From contig NZ_FOUX01000006.1 of NCBI RefSeq assembly GCF_900114995.1, positions 1-64,000 on the forward strand: a DNA stretch of 64,000 nucleotides. Reading direction: 5' to 3'. The translations under genes and the position numbers were made by a program. Under the pieces are notes generated by a model that worked only from the letters and a program-made list of their open reading frames with translations, was not told the origin of the DNA and did not search any database. Positions 26,131 through 34,397 of this stretch are shown here, piece by piece (the first letter of the stretch is position 1; each line of letters starts with the position of its first letter). The stretch is from Chitinophaga sp. YR627. GTDB taxonomy: Bacteria > Bacteroidota > Bacteroidia > Chitinophagales > Chitinophagaceae.

Positions 26131-26976
26131 CTATTTTAAGATCAGCACAGGTTCCTGTGCGTTACGACAGATGGCGTCGGAAATGCTTTTATGTGTCAGA
26201 TAATATAGAAAGCTATGTTTGCCAGGTAAGGAGATGATCAGCTGGACGGGTGTGCGCTGTGTGAAACTCAGTATACCGTTGATGATGTTTTTGTCGTTGC
26301 TGTAACAGATGTCGTGCGGATAGTCTTTCAGGCGGTCATGCACGTGTTGTTCGGCTGCTTTGAACTGATCGTCGGGATTCAGATAACGTTCTTTCGGATC
26401 GACATTGAGTACCAGTAGTTTACTGTCTTTCCATTGAGGCGGTATCTGGAGATTACGTACTTTGTCCAGAGAGTCGAGCGTTTTGTAGTCGGCCGGCACC
26501 AGTATTTTCTCCACACGCTGGTACTGATAGGTGGAAGGTACAATGAGGACTCTTATGGGACTGGCTTTTGCGATGGAGATCAGGTTGCCGGCAATGAAGC
26601 TGCCGCTGGAATAGCGGTAGTTGTCGCTACCCAGTACGATGAGCTCGGGGGCATCTTCGTGTATTACTTCCATAATGGCGCGTAGCAATGGCGCTTCGCT
26701 GACCATGGAAATGACCTCTACACCGCGTGTTTTGATGGCAATCTCTCTGGACAGGTTTTCCATCCGGTGAGCGGCTTCCTCGCGTTCCCTGGCCATATAA
26801 TGGGGGCTTACGGGCGCGTATTCCGCAGAAACAACAATATGATCGAATACAGTATCGTAGAAAGTCTTGAGCAGGATGATCCGGGTATAGCTGTAGGCTC
26901 TGGCCCATTCGATGGCAAAATTCACTGCATTGTCTGAGGTGGCGGAGAAATCAACGGGAATCAGTAATGTTTTCAT
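26131..26976 (-). CDS. Universal stress protein, tandem UspA domains
   Basis: A 281-aa cytoplasmic protein with two Usp folds. Domain 1 (1-148) starts MKTLLIPVDFSATSDNAVNFAIEWA and ends ELIVLGSDNYRYSSGSFIAGN...PIRVLIVP, with a partial nucleotide-binding motif. Domain 2 (about 153-281) starts VEKILVPADY and is more divergent, ending QEPVLILK without the Gly-rich loop. Tandem Usp proteins are common in Bacteroidota and are linked to stress or slow growth. Divergent from yjbQ. Confidence 0.92.
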   Translation of the reverse strand: MKTLLIPVDFSATSDNAVNFAIEWARAYSYTRIILLKTFYDTVFDHIVVSAEYAPVSPHYMAREREEAAHRMENLSREIAIKTRGVEVISMVSEAPLLRAIMEVIHEDAPELIVLGSDNYRYSSGSFIAGNLISIAKASPIRVLIVPSTYQYQRVEKILVPADYKTLDSLDKVRNLQIPPQWKDSKLLVLNVDPKERYLNPDDQFKAAEQHVHDRLKDYPHDICYSNDKNIINGILSFTQRTPVQLIISLPGKHSFLYYLTHKSISDAICRNAQEPVLILK

Positions 26977-26981
26977 AACGA

Positions 26982-27013
26982 TTTCATTTTTCTCTTATAC
27001 TAAGTTAAGTTTG
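26982..27013 (+). promoter_or_regulatory. Candidate promoter of yjbQ
   Basis: TTTC (26982-26985), 20-base spacer, TAAGTTTG (27006-27013), an exact -7 box with a -33 box one base off consensus. The leader would be about 80 bases. Confidence 0.5.
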
Positions 27014-27099
27014 TCCTGCTTAAATCAGAAAAAAATATGCCAGTATCCGGCGTTTTCTGTGGAATAAACAACAAGGTCCGGGTACATAAAGTTTAAGAT

Positions 27100-27522
27100 A
27101 TGAAGATATTCCAGGAATCGTTGGTATTACAGCAAAGAAGGAGAGGATTTCACCTGATCACCGCAGAGGTTTTACAGGCGATTCCGCAGCTCCGGGACAT
27201 CAAAGTGGGCATGTGCCAGGTATTCATTCAGCATACTTCCGCTTCGCTGACGATCAACGAAAATGCCGATCCGACGGTGAGAAGGGACTTTGAGATGTAT
27301 TTCAGCAAAGCAGTGCCTGAAAACGATCCTGATTATGAACACGATGATGAAGGGCCGGATGACATGCCTGCACACCTGAAAGCAGCGATGCTGGGATCTT
27401 CAGTCATGATACCTGTCCGTAACGGCAATTTTGCCTTTGGCACCTGGCAGGGGATCTATCTCTGTGAGCATCGTAATTATGGCGGTAACAGAAGACTGGT
27501 GATCACCGTCTGGGGAGAATAA
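27100..27522 (+). CDS. yjbQ: YjbQ/UPF0047 family protein (secondary thiamine-phosphate synthase type)
   Basis: A 140-aa cytoplasmic protein, the family's usual length. Diagnostic segments are MCQVFIQHTSASLTINENADPTVRRD and MIPVRNGNFAFGTWQGIYLCEHR, which form the conserved His/Asp/Asn pocket of the fold. E. coli YjbQ has weak thiamine-phosphate synthase activity in vitro; the true role is unsettled. Likely cotranscribed with the M1 peptidase gene, 21 bases on. Confidence 0.93.
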   Translation: MKIFQESLVLQQRRRGFHLITAEVLQAIPQLRDIKVGMCQVFIQHTSASLTINENADPTVRRDFEMYFSKAVPENDPDYEHDDEGPDDMPAHLKAAMLGSSVMIPVRNGNFAFGTWQGIYLCEHRNYGGNRRLVITVWGE

Positions 27523-27543
27523 CAGAAAAGCTACTGATATCAT

Positions 27544-29103
27544 ATGAGTATTTACAAAAAACTGCTGGCGGCATTGCCGTTATTGCTGGGAACGGGTGTT
27601 GCGTCCATTGCGCAGGATGTTAGGACGGATGTACAGCACTACGACATATCCCTTACGTTAAATGACAAGACGGATAAAATAAACGGCGTTACGGGGATCA
27701 CTGTACGTTTTAATGAAAATACAGCTGAATTGCTGCTGGACCTGGTGGGACGTAGCACAAAGGATACCGGCATGGCCGTATCAGCAGTAACAGAAGGAAA
27801 GGTAAAGGTCCCTTTCAGACAAAATGACCGGCAGCTGCGGTTGAGCATCCATGCAAATAAAGGAGAGACACATACCTATCAGATCATTTATAGCGGTATT
27901 CCGAAGAATGGTCTGATCATTTCCCACAACATGTTTGGCAAGCGTACTTTTTTTACTGATAACTGGCCTGACAGAGCGCATTACTGGTTACCCTGTATTG
28001 ATCATCCTTCCGATAAAGCAGCGGTTGATATTACGGTGACGGCGCCGGATCATTACTCCGTTGTCGCTAATGGGCTGAAAACAGCAGAGGTACAGTTGGC
28101 CGGAAAGTTAAAAAGGACACATTATAAAGAGACGGTCGTATTACCGACCAAGGTCTTTGCAGTAGGTGTGGCTGATTTTGCCATCGATCATCCCGGTGAT
28201 GTGGATGGTATCCCGGTATATAGTTATGTATTTCCGGAGAATAAAGAAAGAGGCTTTAAAGACTATGCAATAGCGGTAGAAGTGCTGCGTTTTTTCATCG
28301 ACAGACTGGGGCCTTTTGCCTATAAGAAACTGGCGAATGTACAGTCACGGACCATGTTTGGCGGGATGGAGAATGCGGGTGCTATCTTTTATGAAGAAGA
28401 GTCAGTCGGACTGAAATCACTGGAAAGTCTGGTGGCCCATGAAATCGCTCACCAGTGGTTTGGCGATGCGGTGACGGAAACCAGCTGGGAGCATGTGTGG
28501 CTGAGTGAAGGGTTTGCGACCTATATGACGAATGTCTATATGGAGCAGAAATATGGCGTCGACACCCTGCATGCCGGTTTGCGGGCAGACCGTAAAAGGG
28601 TCGTGGCTTTTGCCGCACGCAGACAGACGCCTGTTGTGGATACTTCCCGTCAGGGGGGCTATATGCAGTTGCTGAACGCTAATAGTTACCAGAAGGGCGG
28701 CTGGGTACTGCATATGCTGCGCCGTCAGGTAGGAGATAGTCTTTTCTGGAAAGGTGTGCGTGCTTATTTTGCGGATTACGACGGCCGTAATGCCAATACG
28801 GAGGACTTCAAAAAGGAAATGGAAAAAGCCAGCGGGCAGGATCTGGGGGCTTTCTTCCAGCAATGGTTATATACGCCAGGCGTACCGGTATTGTCTGTAC
28901 ATAAGGGCACGGAGCCGAATACGGTGGTCGTTGAACAGCAACAGGAACACCTGTTTACCTTCCCATTGGAATACAGGGTGGAAGGTAGTACAGCGTTACA
29001 GCGTATTACGATTAAAGATCGCGTGACAGTATTACCTGTATCCGCCGGAAAGCAGGTGCAAATAGACCCGGAGGTTAATTTATTATTCAGCGGTGCATTA
29101 TAA
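27544..29103 (+). CDS. M1-family zinc aminopeptidase (exported)
   Basis: A 519-aa exported metallopeptidase with a signal peptide ending near SIAQ. The N-terminal beta saddle (25-215) is followed by the thermolysin-like domain with FGGMENAG, the substrate-amine-binding GxMEN motif, then HEIAHQWFGDAV and ...LSEGFATY: His299, Glu300, His303 and Glu322 make the HEXXH-X18-E zinc site. The sequence ends with a short beta domain; the long C-terminal helical domain of PepN is absent, so it resembles the short M1 members of Bacteroidota. It would trim N-terminal residues from peptides in the periplasm. Confidence 0.93.
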   Translation: MSIYKKLLAALPLLLGTGVASIAQDVRTDVQHYDISLTLNDKTDKINGVTGITVRFNENTAELLLDLVGRSTKDTGMAVSAVTEGKVKVPFRQNDRQLRLSIHANKGETHTYQIIYSGIPKNGLIISHNMFGKRTFFTDNWPDRAHYWLPCIDHPSDKAAVDITVTAPDHYSVVANGLKTAEVQLAGKLKRTHYKETVVLPTKVFAVGVADFAIDHPGDVDGIPVYSYVFPENKERGFKDYAIAVEVLRFFIDRLGPFAYKKLANVQSRTMFGGMENAGAIFYEEESVGLKSLESLVAHEIAHQWFGDAVTETSWEHVWLSEGFATYMTNVYMEQKYGVDTLHAGLRADRKRVVAFAARRQTPVVDTSRQGGYMQLLNANSYQKGGWVLHMLRRQVGDSLFWKGVRAYFADYDGRNANTEDFKKEMEKASGQDLGAFFQQWLYTPGVPVLSVHKGTEPNTVVVEQQQEHLFTFPLEYRVEGSTALQRITIKDRVTVLPVSAGKQVQIDPEVNLLFSGAL

Positions 29104-29113
29104 TTAATCTGAT

Positions 29114-29185
29114 GCGGGAGCATTATTTTCAGACTTTTTACCGGATGTATTCATTCAGGAAAAAGTCTGAAAATAGCTCTCCCGC
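29114..29185. terminator. Long imperfect hairpin after the M1 gene
   Basis: GCGGGAG (29114-29120) pairs with CTCCCGC (29179-29185); after a 3x3 internal mismatch a 16-bp perfect stem follows (29124-29139 with 29160-29175), with a 20-base loop. The left part ends in T5, so on the plus strand it may work as a terminator; the size is unusual. Confidence 0.5.
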
Positions 29186-29191
29186 AAATAG

Positions 29192-29199
29192 TATCTTTG
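29192..29199 (+). promoter_or_regulatory. -7 promoter element of the lactonase gene
   Basis: TATCTTTG fits TANNTTTG exactly, 40 bases before the TTG start; no good -33 box is seen at the expected distance, and the region there belongs to the preceding hairpin. Confidence 0.45.
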
Positions 29200-29238
29200 T
29201 CAGGCATTTCAATTTCTGACCCATAAATCACCCACATC

Positions 29239-30366
29239 TTGCTGAAACGTTCCACACTGCTGCTATTACTGGCATTGTTCGCCCATCTTCTCGCCTATAG
29301 CCAGGATACTTATTTATTTGTTGGTTCCTATAATGCTGCAAAAGATAAAGACGGTATTTACGTCTACCGGATGAATATGCAGACCGGTCAACTCACAAAA
29401 GTATGTACCTATTCCGCGATCCTGAATCCTTCTTATCTCATCCTTTCCCGCGATGGACAATATATTTACGCCTGTAGTGAAACCCGTACAGCTGGTATGG
29501 GAAGTGTGAGTAGTTATGCGTTTGATCGCAGGCAGCAAAAGATCTCCTTACTGAGTAAACAGGATAGCGGAGGAGAAAATCCTGTTTATCTGACAACAGA
29601 TAAAAGCGGGGAGTGGCTGGTGAACGGGAATTATACAGGTGGCAGTATCGCTGTGTTCCCTTTAAAGACAGATGGGACGATTGCGCCGGCGGTAAAAGTA
29701 ATTCCGTTTACGGATCATAGTATCGATACCGGCAGACAAAAAACCGCGCATATCCATTCGACGGTGTTTTCTCCGGATGATCGTTATGTGTTTTCTCCTG
29801 ATCTGGGAGCGGATAAGATCAGGCGTTACCGTTTTGATGCATCGGCATCACAACCTTTACAGCCGGATAGTTTTGTACGTGCTGTACCCGGTAGCGGACC
29901 ACGTCATTTTACCTTTCATCCCAACGGGAAATATGCGTATTGTATAGAGGAAATGGCCGGAGCGGTGAGTGCGTATCGTTATGCAGACGGGCAGCTGGAC
30001 AGTATACAACGTCTGATGACACATGGTAAAGAACCCTATGATTTTTATAACAGTGCAGATATACATATTTCTCCGGATGGTCGTTTTCTATATGCATCTA
30101 ATCGCGGGGATGAAAATAATATTGCCATTTTTCGTATTGGTGATGATGGACGTCTTACCTTTGTAACCTATCAGTCAACTTTAGGAGAGCATCCGCGTAA
30201 TTTCCTGATCGATCCTTCCGGTAAGTTCTTATTGGTCGCGAATCAGATCAGTGGCGATGTGGTCGTATTCCGCAGGAATATACAGACCGGCCGCCTGACC
30301 TATACCGGTGTTAAAGTGAAGATGACAGGTCCTTCCAGTTTACAAATTAAAACATACCATAACTGA
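29239..30366 (+). CDS. Lactonase-family beta-propeller (6-phosphogluconolactonase-like), exported
   Basis: A 375-aa protein that must start at TTG 29239: an in-frame stop lies at 29224, and the following LKRSTLLLLLALFAHLLAYSQ is a full signal peptide. The seven-bladed propeller shows TYLFVGSYNAAKDKDGIYVYRMN, SYLILSRDGQYIYACSE, GENPVYLTTDKSGEWLVNGNY, HIHSTVFSPDDRYVFSPDLGADKI, GPRHFTFHPNGKYAYCIEE and EHPRNFLIDPSGKFLLVANQ, with the conserved His/Arg/Glu of YbhE-type lactonases. The signal peptide puts it in the periplasm, so the natural substrate is likely a sugar lactone rather than 6-phosphogluconolactone. Confidence 0.9.
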   Translation: MLKRSTLLLLLALFAHLLAYSQDTYLFVGSYNAAKDKDGIYVYRMNMQTGQLTKVCTYSAILNPSYLILSRDGQYIYACSETRTAGMGSVSSYAFDRRQQKISLLSKQDSGGENPVYLTTDKSGEWLVNGNYTGGSIAVFPLKTDGTIAPAVKVIPFTDHSIDTGRQKTAHIHSTVFSPDDRYVFSPDLGADKIRRYRFDASASQPLQPDSFVRAVPGSGPRHFTFHPNGKYAYCIEEMAGAVSAYRYADGQLDSIQRLMTHGKEPYDFYNSADIHISPDGRFLYASNRGDENNIAIFRIGDDGRLTFVTYQSTLGEHPRNFLIDPSGKFLLVANQISGDVVVFRRNIQTGRLTYTGVKVKMTGPSSLQIKTYHN

Positions 30367-30375
30367 TCCCTCTAC

Positions 30376-31449
30376 ATGAAACGCCTGTTTTCTTTTATTT
30401 TCTTGTTATTGCCGGTGATTGTCCGCGGACAGTCCATTGTTACTTTCGCTGATAGTGTGCGTCAGCAATATAAGATCCCTGCACTGGCTTTTGCCGTTGT
30501 TTCTTCGGATAGTGTGCTGGCTTGTCATACGATGGGCGTACGGCGTATCGGTACCGACCTGACAGTAAAACCCGGGGATCGTTTTCATATAGGGTCAAAT
30601 ACCAAGGCAATAACGTCCTTTATTGCAGCGATGCTGGTGAAGGAAAAGAAGATCACCTGGAATACGACTTTCCTGACCTTATTCCCTGATCTGCGCTGGC
30701 GTACGCGTTATGTATATGATACGGTTACGCTGGCCAATCTGCTGACTTTCCGGGGAAAGGTACAGGGCTATAGTTATAACACACCTACGCCAACCTTCCA
30801 GGATCTGCCTGGAGATTATGCCAGTCAGCGGAAACAACTGGTCGCCGACTTTCTGACCCAGCAACCAATGAAACTGGATGCAAACGGACTGACACCTTCC
30901 AACATCGATTATATTATGGCAGGACTGATGCTGGAAAAGGCCTCCGGTAAGTCTTATAAAGAACTTGTGGCTGATCTGGGCAAACAGCTGGATATAGACT
31001 TTCGCTTTGATTATCCGAACCTGAAAGATACCACACAGCCCTGGGGGCATGATACAAATCTGCAGCCATTAGGACCGGCAGAGAGCTATAAGATGAATTG
31101 GCTGCTGTCGGCAGGGAATATCAATGTGTCGCTGGAACAGTATATTCATTTTATACAGCTGCAGTTAAAGGGATTGAAAGGGGAGAGCAAGCTGTTGCCG
31201 AAAAAGACCTTTGAGGAATTGTTGTATGGGATGCCGGCTTTCTCTTATGGCTGGTTTAATATGACGGATAAAGAAACCGGACATCATATTGCCACCAATG
31301 AGGGAAATGCAGGCGCTTTTATTACGAAGGTGCAGGTCATAAAGGAGGCAGACAGAGCTTATATCATTTTTACCAATGCAGCCGCTCCGGTGACCCAGGA
31401 AGGGATCGCTGTTCTGCTGGAAGAGCTGCGGCAGCGTTATGGCAGATAA
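30376..31449 (+). CDS. Serine beta-lactamase-fold protein with degenerate motifs
   Basis: A 357-aa exported protein (signal ends VRGQ) of the class C beta-lactamase/PBP-like family. The nucleophile motif is present: GSNTKAIT with Ser73-x-x-Lys76. The second motif, normally Y-S-N, reads P-S-N (173-175, LTPSNIDYIMAG), so the catalytic Tyr is missing. LLTHxSGL reads LLTFRGKVQG, and the third motif (KTG/HxG) reads NEGNAG in HHIATNEGNAGAFITK. An ordinary esterase or lactamase activity is therefore doubtful. Nine bases after the lactonase stop; likely the same transcript. Confidence 0.85.
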   Translation: MKRLFSFIFLLLPVIVRGQSIVTFADSVRQQYKIPALAFAVVSSDSVLACHTMGVRRIGTDLTVKPGDRFHIGSNTKAITSFIAAMLVKEKKITWNTTFLTLFPDLRWRTRYVYDTVTLANLLTFRGKVQGYSYNTPTPTFQDLPGDYASQRKQLVADFLTQQPMKLDANGLTPSNIDYIMAGLMLEKASGKSYKELVADLGKQLDIDFRFDYPNLKDTTQPWGHDTNLQPLGPAESYKMNWLLSAGNINVSLEQYIHFIQLQLKGLKGESKLLPKKTFEELLYGMPAFSYGWFNMTDKETGHHIATNEGNAGAFITKVQVIKEADRAYIIFTNAAAPVTQEGIAVLLEELRQRYGR

Positions 31450-31463
31450 CGGCTGTGAAAGCG

Positions 31464-31471
31464 TATATTTG
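31464..31471 (+). promoter_or_regulatory. -7 element before the MBL-fold gene
   Basis: TATATTTG matches TANNTTTG exactly, 25 bases before the ATG at 31496; the -33 region is weak. Confidence 0.4.
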
Positions 31472-31495
31472 ATATGATACGAATCAATAGCAGCT

Positions 31496-32488
31496 ATGGA
31501 ATATGTTCTGAATCCGGCTTTGCCCGGCATGCAATTACCTTTTGAATGGAAAGGAACACCTGTCGATGATCGCGGCAGATTTGTCAACCATGAATTTCCA
31601 CACCAGTACTCGCTGATGGAGGTGTTGAAATGGAAGTTTCAGCGTAATCCGCAGAAAGCGGCCAAACAAGCGGAAGTATGGAACCCACCCGTTGATCATG
31701 ATGAGTCGTTCATTCATTCCGGAGATGATTGTATTGTGTGGCTGGGACATGCGACTTTCTTCATCCGCCTGGGTGGTGTGAATATATTGATCGATCCTGT
31801 TTTTTATAATATTCCCCTGATAAAAAGGCACGTACCGTTTCCTATAGATCCCGGTCATTTAACCGGACTGGATTATGTGCTGATATCACACAATCACCTG
31901 GATCATTGTGATAAGCATAGTCTGCAACTGGTAGCCAGACAGAACCCTGAGGTAACCTATCTGAGCGGCCTGAAAATGGAGCACCTTTTATCCCATTTTA
32001 CGGGTAGTGATAAGATCCAGACGGCGGGTTGGTATCAGCAATACAATACCGATGACCGTATCCGTATTTATTATCTGCCGGCCAGGCACTGGACGAAAAG
32101 AGGGTTGCGGGATGAGAATTTACAGCTGTGGGGCGCCTTCGTTTTACAGGCAGGAGGAAAGACCATTTATTTTGCTGCTGATTCCGGATATGGCAGTCAC
32201 TTTGCTGACGCAGGCCGGATATTTCCCGAAATAGATTATTGTATTATAGGTATCGGCGCTTACAAGCCGGAATGGTTCATGTCCCAGAGCCATGTATCTC
32301 CCGCGAATGCTGTAAAGGGCGCCAATGATATGCATGCCCGTGTGATGATCCCGATGCATTATGGCACTTTTGACCTGGCGGACGAGCCTATGGGGGATCC
32401 GATTGCTGTTTTACATGAACTGGAGCAGCAGAGGTCGATAGATGGACGGTTGGAAAGCAGGAGGATCGGAGAAAAATTACCGATCTGA
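31496..32488 (+). CDS. Metallo-beta-lactamase-fold hydrolase (NAPE-PLD/UlaG-like)
   Basis: A 330-aa protein without signal peptide. N-terminal FVNHEFPHQYSLMEVLKWKFQRNPQKA is like the leader of the bacterial NAPE-PLD-like group. The core holds VWLGHATFFIRLGGVNILIDPVF, the metal motif SHNHLDHCD (H-x-H-x-D-H), ARHWTKRGLRDENLQLWG, FAADSGYG (bridging Asp) and IPMHYGTFDLADEP (last His). These bind two metal ions and hydrolyse phosphodiesters or esters; the natural substrate may be a lipid, but that is inference. Single gene. Confidence 0.9.
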   Translation: MEYVLNPALPGMQLPFEWKGTPVDDRGRFVNHEFPHQYSLMEVLKWKFQRNPQKAAKQAEVWNPPVDHDESFIHSGDDCIVWLGHATFFIRLGGVNILIDPVFYNIPLIKRHVPFPIDPGHLTGLDYVLISHNHLDHCDKHSLQLVARQNPEVTYLSGLKMEHLLSHFTGSDKIQTAGWYQQYNTDDRIRIYYLPARHWTKRGLRDENLQLWGAFVLQAGGKTIYFAADSGYGSHFADAGRIFPEIDYCIIGIGAYKPEWFMSQSHVSPANAVKGANDMHARVMIPMHYGTFDLADEPMGDPIAVLHELEQQRSIDGRLESRRIGEKLPI

Positions 32489-32549
32489 TACCTTACGCAC
32501 TTGTTTTCTTAAGTAATTCGCGCTTTCTTTACGGCTCACGAAGTTCAAG

Positions 32550-33143
32550 ATGTTCGAAACGCATATCAGTGATGGGGACTTGCTACAGCTGCTTAAAGGA
32601 GATGATACCGCTGCTTTCGAGACCCTGTACAACCGTTACTGGAAATCTCTCTATACCAGGGCCTGCCAGCGGGTCGACGCAGATGATGCAAAAGACCTTG
32701 TACAGGAGGTGATGCTTAGCCTTTGGCGCAGACGCCAGGAGATACCTGTATTTAAGGAGGGGGAATTCGCAAAATATCTGCATGCCGCTATCAAATACCG
32801 GGTGATCAGTCACTATGCCTTTAGTACAGCAGAAATCAAAAAACTGGCCCTCTTTGACGTGCTGGATAGTCAGGAATCCACTGACAGACTGGAAACAAAA
32901 GAACTGACCGCCAATATTGCCGCGGCCGTCGGTCAGCTGCCCGCCCGTATGCAACAGATCTTCCGGATGAGCCGGGAAGAAGATCTTTCCATTGCTGAGA
33001 TAGCCCGTAAACTGAACCTTTCTGAACAAACGGTCAAAAATCAACTGACCGAAGCCCTGCGTAGGATGCGTACTTCACTGAAAAACAGTTCTTCAGGCGA
33101 CTGGGCCTTTATTGTGGCTTATATTTTCTGCCATCTGAAATAA
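32550..33143 (+). CDS. ECF sigma factor (FecI-like), mannan locus
   Basis: A 197-aa sigma factor: region 2 (about 25-95; DAKDLVQEVMLSLWRRR is the -10-recognising part) and region 4 (about 125-175; LPARMQQIFRMSREEDLSIAEIARKLNLSEQTVKNQLTEALRRMR with a clear HTH). Bacteroidota FecI-type sigma factors are held by a FecR anti-sigma and released when an STN-bearing SusC binds substrate; this one is followed by exactly such genes. A large palindromic region separates it from fecR. Confidence 0.95.
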   Translation: MFETHISDGDLLQLLKGDDTAAFETLYNRYWKSLYTRACQRVDADDAKDLVQEVMLSLWRRRQEIPVFKEGEFAKYLHAAIKYRVISHYAFSTAEIKKLALFDVLDSQESTDRLETKELTANIAAAVGQLPARMQQIFRMSREEDLSIAEIARKLNLSEQTVKNQLTEALRRMRTSLKNSSSGDWAFIVAYIFCHLK

Positions 33144-33191
33144 TGCTGTTGTTATCTTCAAATCATTGATATTCAATAGTGTGTATGCTGT

Positions 33192-33276
33192 TCTATAGTC
33201 TGACTATAGTTACTCTCCGATAGTGCTGGCTTTTGAACGAAGCACTAATGTTAGATGACTATAGTCAGACTATAGA
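33192..33276. repeat. Nested inverted repeat between sigma and anti-sigma genes
   Basis: Outer arms 33192-33210 and 33258-33276 are exact 19-bp reverse complements. Each arm contains its own 17-bp palindrome, CTATAGTC-T-GACTATAG (33193-33209) and CTATAGTC-A-GACTATAG (33259-33275). An inner 7-bp stem TAGTGCT/AGCACTA (33221-33227, 33241-33247) closes a 13-base loop. It could be an operator pair bound by a dimeric protein, or fold as an RNA hairpin that tunes fecR relative to sigma. Confidence 0.85.
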
Positions 33277-33377
33277 CAGACCATTTTCTACCTCTTTTTT
33301 AGCGCTGGAAATTTTTTTTTTCAGGAGACTAGTACCAAACCCCTTTTTTCCGGATAAGCTATTAAAACGTCCACATT

Positions 33378-34313
33378 TTGGAAACTGAGAAACTGAAACG
33401 CATACTCCGGCAATATCTGTTGGGGCAGGCGAAGGAAAAGGAAAACCACGTTATTGAAAATTGGTATCAATCCTTTGACAATGAGCCTGTAACATCTTTG
33501 AATTCCACGGAAGAAGAGCAGATCCGGCAGGAGATCTGGCGTAAGCTTCAACCAGAGATCCATACCCGCAAGGTACATTATCTGAAAAGAAATCTGGCTG
33601 CGGCTGCAGCGGCCGCTTTACTGCTTGCAGGAGGGCTGACGGGCTATTTCCTGACCAGGAAGTCGTCCGGGCCAGCCTATACCACTGTCACCACTGCTAT
33701 TGGTCAGAAAAAGACCATCCAGCTGGCAGATGGCTCCCGCCTGATGCTGAATGCCGGTTCTACCGTCCGTATACCTGAAAATATGGATCGGGAGAGAAGA
33801 CTGGACATCGTTGATGGGGAGGTCTTTTTTGATGTAAAAGGGAACCCGGATGTACCATTTATTGTGGAGAGCGGTCCGCTGACCACGACGGTACTGGGTA
33901 CCTCTTTTAATGTCAGCGCCTATAAAGCCCTGAACAAGATGAGCGTAGCCGTAACTGACGGTAAAGTAAGCGTAGCGAGAGAAAACAACCAGGCCGATGT
34001 ATTGGTAAAAAATGAAGCGCTGACTTATGACCGACACAAGGGGACCGTTTCTGTAGATGCGCTGGATAACAGTCTGCTGGGATGGCAGCAGGGCACATTA
34101 GTGCTGAATGACGCCTCCTTTGACGATATGGTTGTCCTGATGCAGAAGAACTACGGCATTACCCTGACAACAACAGTACAGCGTGTACGGGAGACGCGGT
34201 ATACCACCGAACTGTCGACCGATATGGAACCTGTGAAAGCCGCGGAAGTACTGGCAGCCATCCACCATCTGAAAATTAAAGTGACCAGCCACGAGGTCGC
34301 ACTGTATGAATAA
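33378..34313 (+). CDS. FecR-family anti-sigma factor, mannan locus
   Basis: A 311-aa inner-membrane protein. The only plausible start is TTG 33378 (TTG GAA ACT GAG), as no ATG occurs before residue 120. N-terminal cytoplasmic sigma-binding region (1-70), one membrane helix (about 76-95, NLAAAAAAALLLAGGLTGYFL), periplasmic FecR domain (about 105-205; TTAIGQKKTIQLADGSRLMLNAGSTVRIPE, VDGEVFFDVKGNPDVPFIVESG, VLGTSFNVSAY) and a C-terminal DUF4974 domain (about 235-311), which contacts the transporter's STN domain. It relays substrate binding at the outer membrane to the sigma factor. Confidence 0.93.
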   Translation: METEKLKRILRQYLLGQAKEKENHVIENWYQSFDNEPVTSLNSTEEEQIRQEIWRKLQPEIHTRKVHYLKRNLAAAAAAALLLAGGLTGYFLTRKSSGPAYTTVTTAIGQKKTIQLADGSRLMLNAGSTVRIPENMDRERRLDIVDGEVFFDVKGNPDVPFIVESGPLTTTVLGTSFNVSAYKALNKMSVAVTDGKVSVARENNQADVLVKNEALTYDRHKGTVSVDALDNSLLGWQQGTLVLNDASFDDMVVLMQKNYGITLTTTVQRVRETRYTTELSTDMEPVKAAEVLAAIHHLKIKVTSHEVALYE

Positions 34314-34397
34314 AATGCCATCAGCATCAGCAAAAATCACAAAGCAAAAACTGTAAGCAACCACTGTGACGGAAGTTCCAACTAACGTAACACTCTA

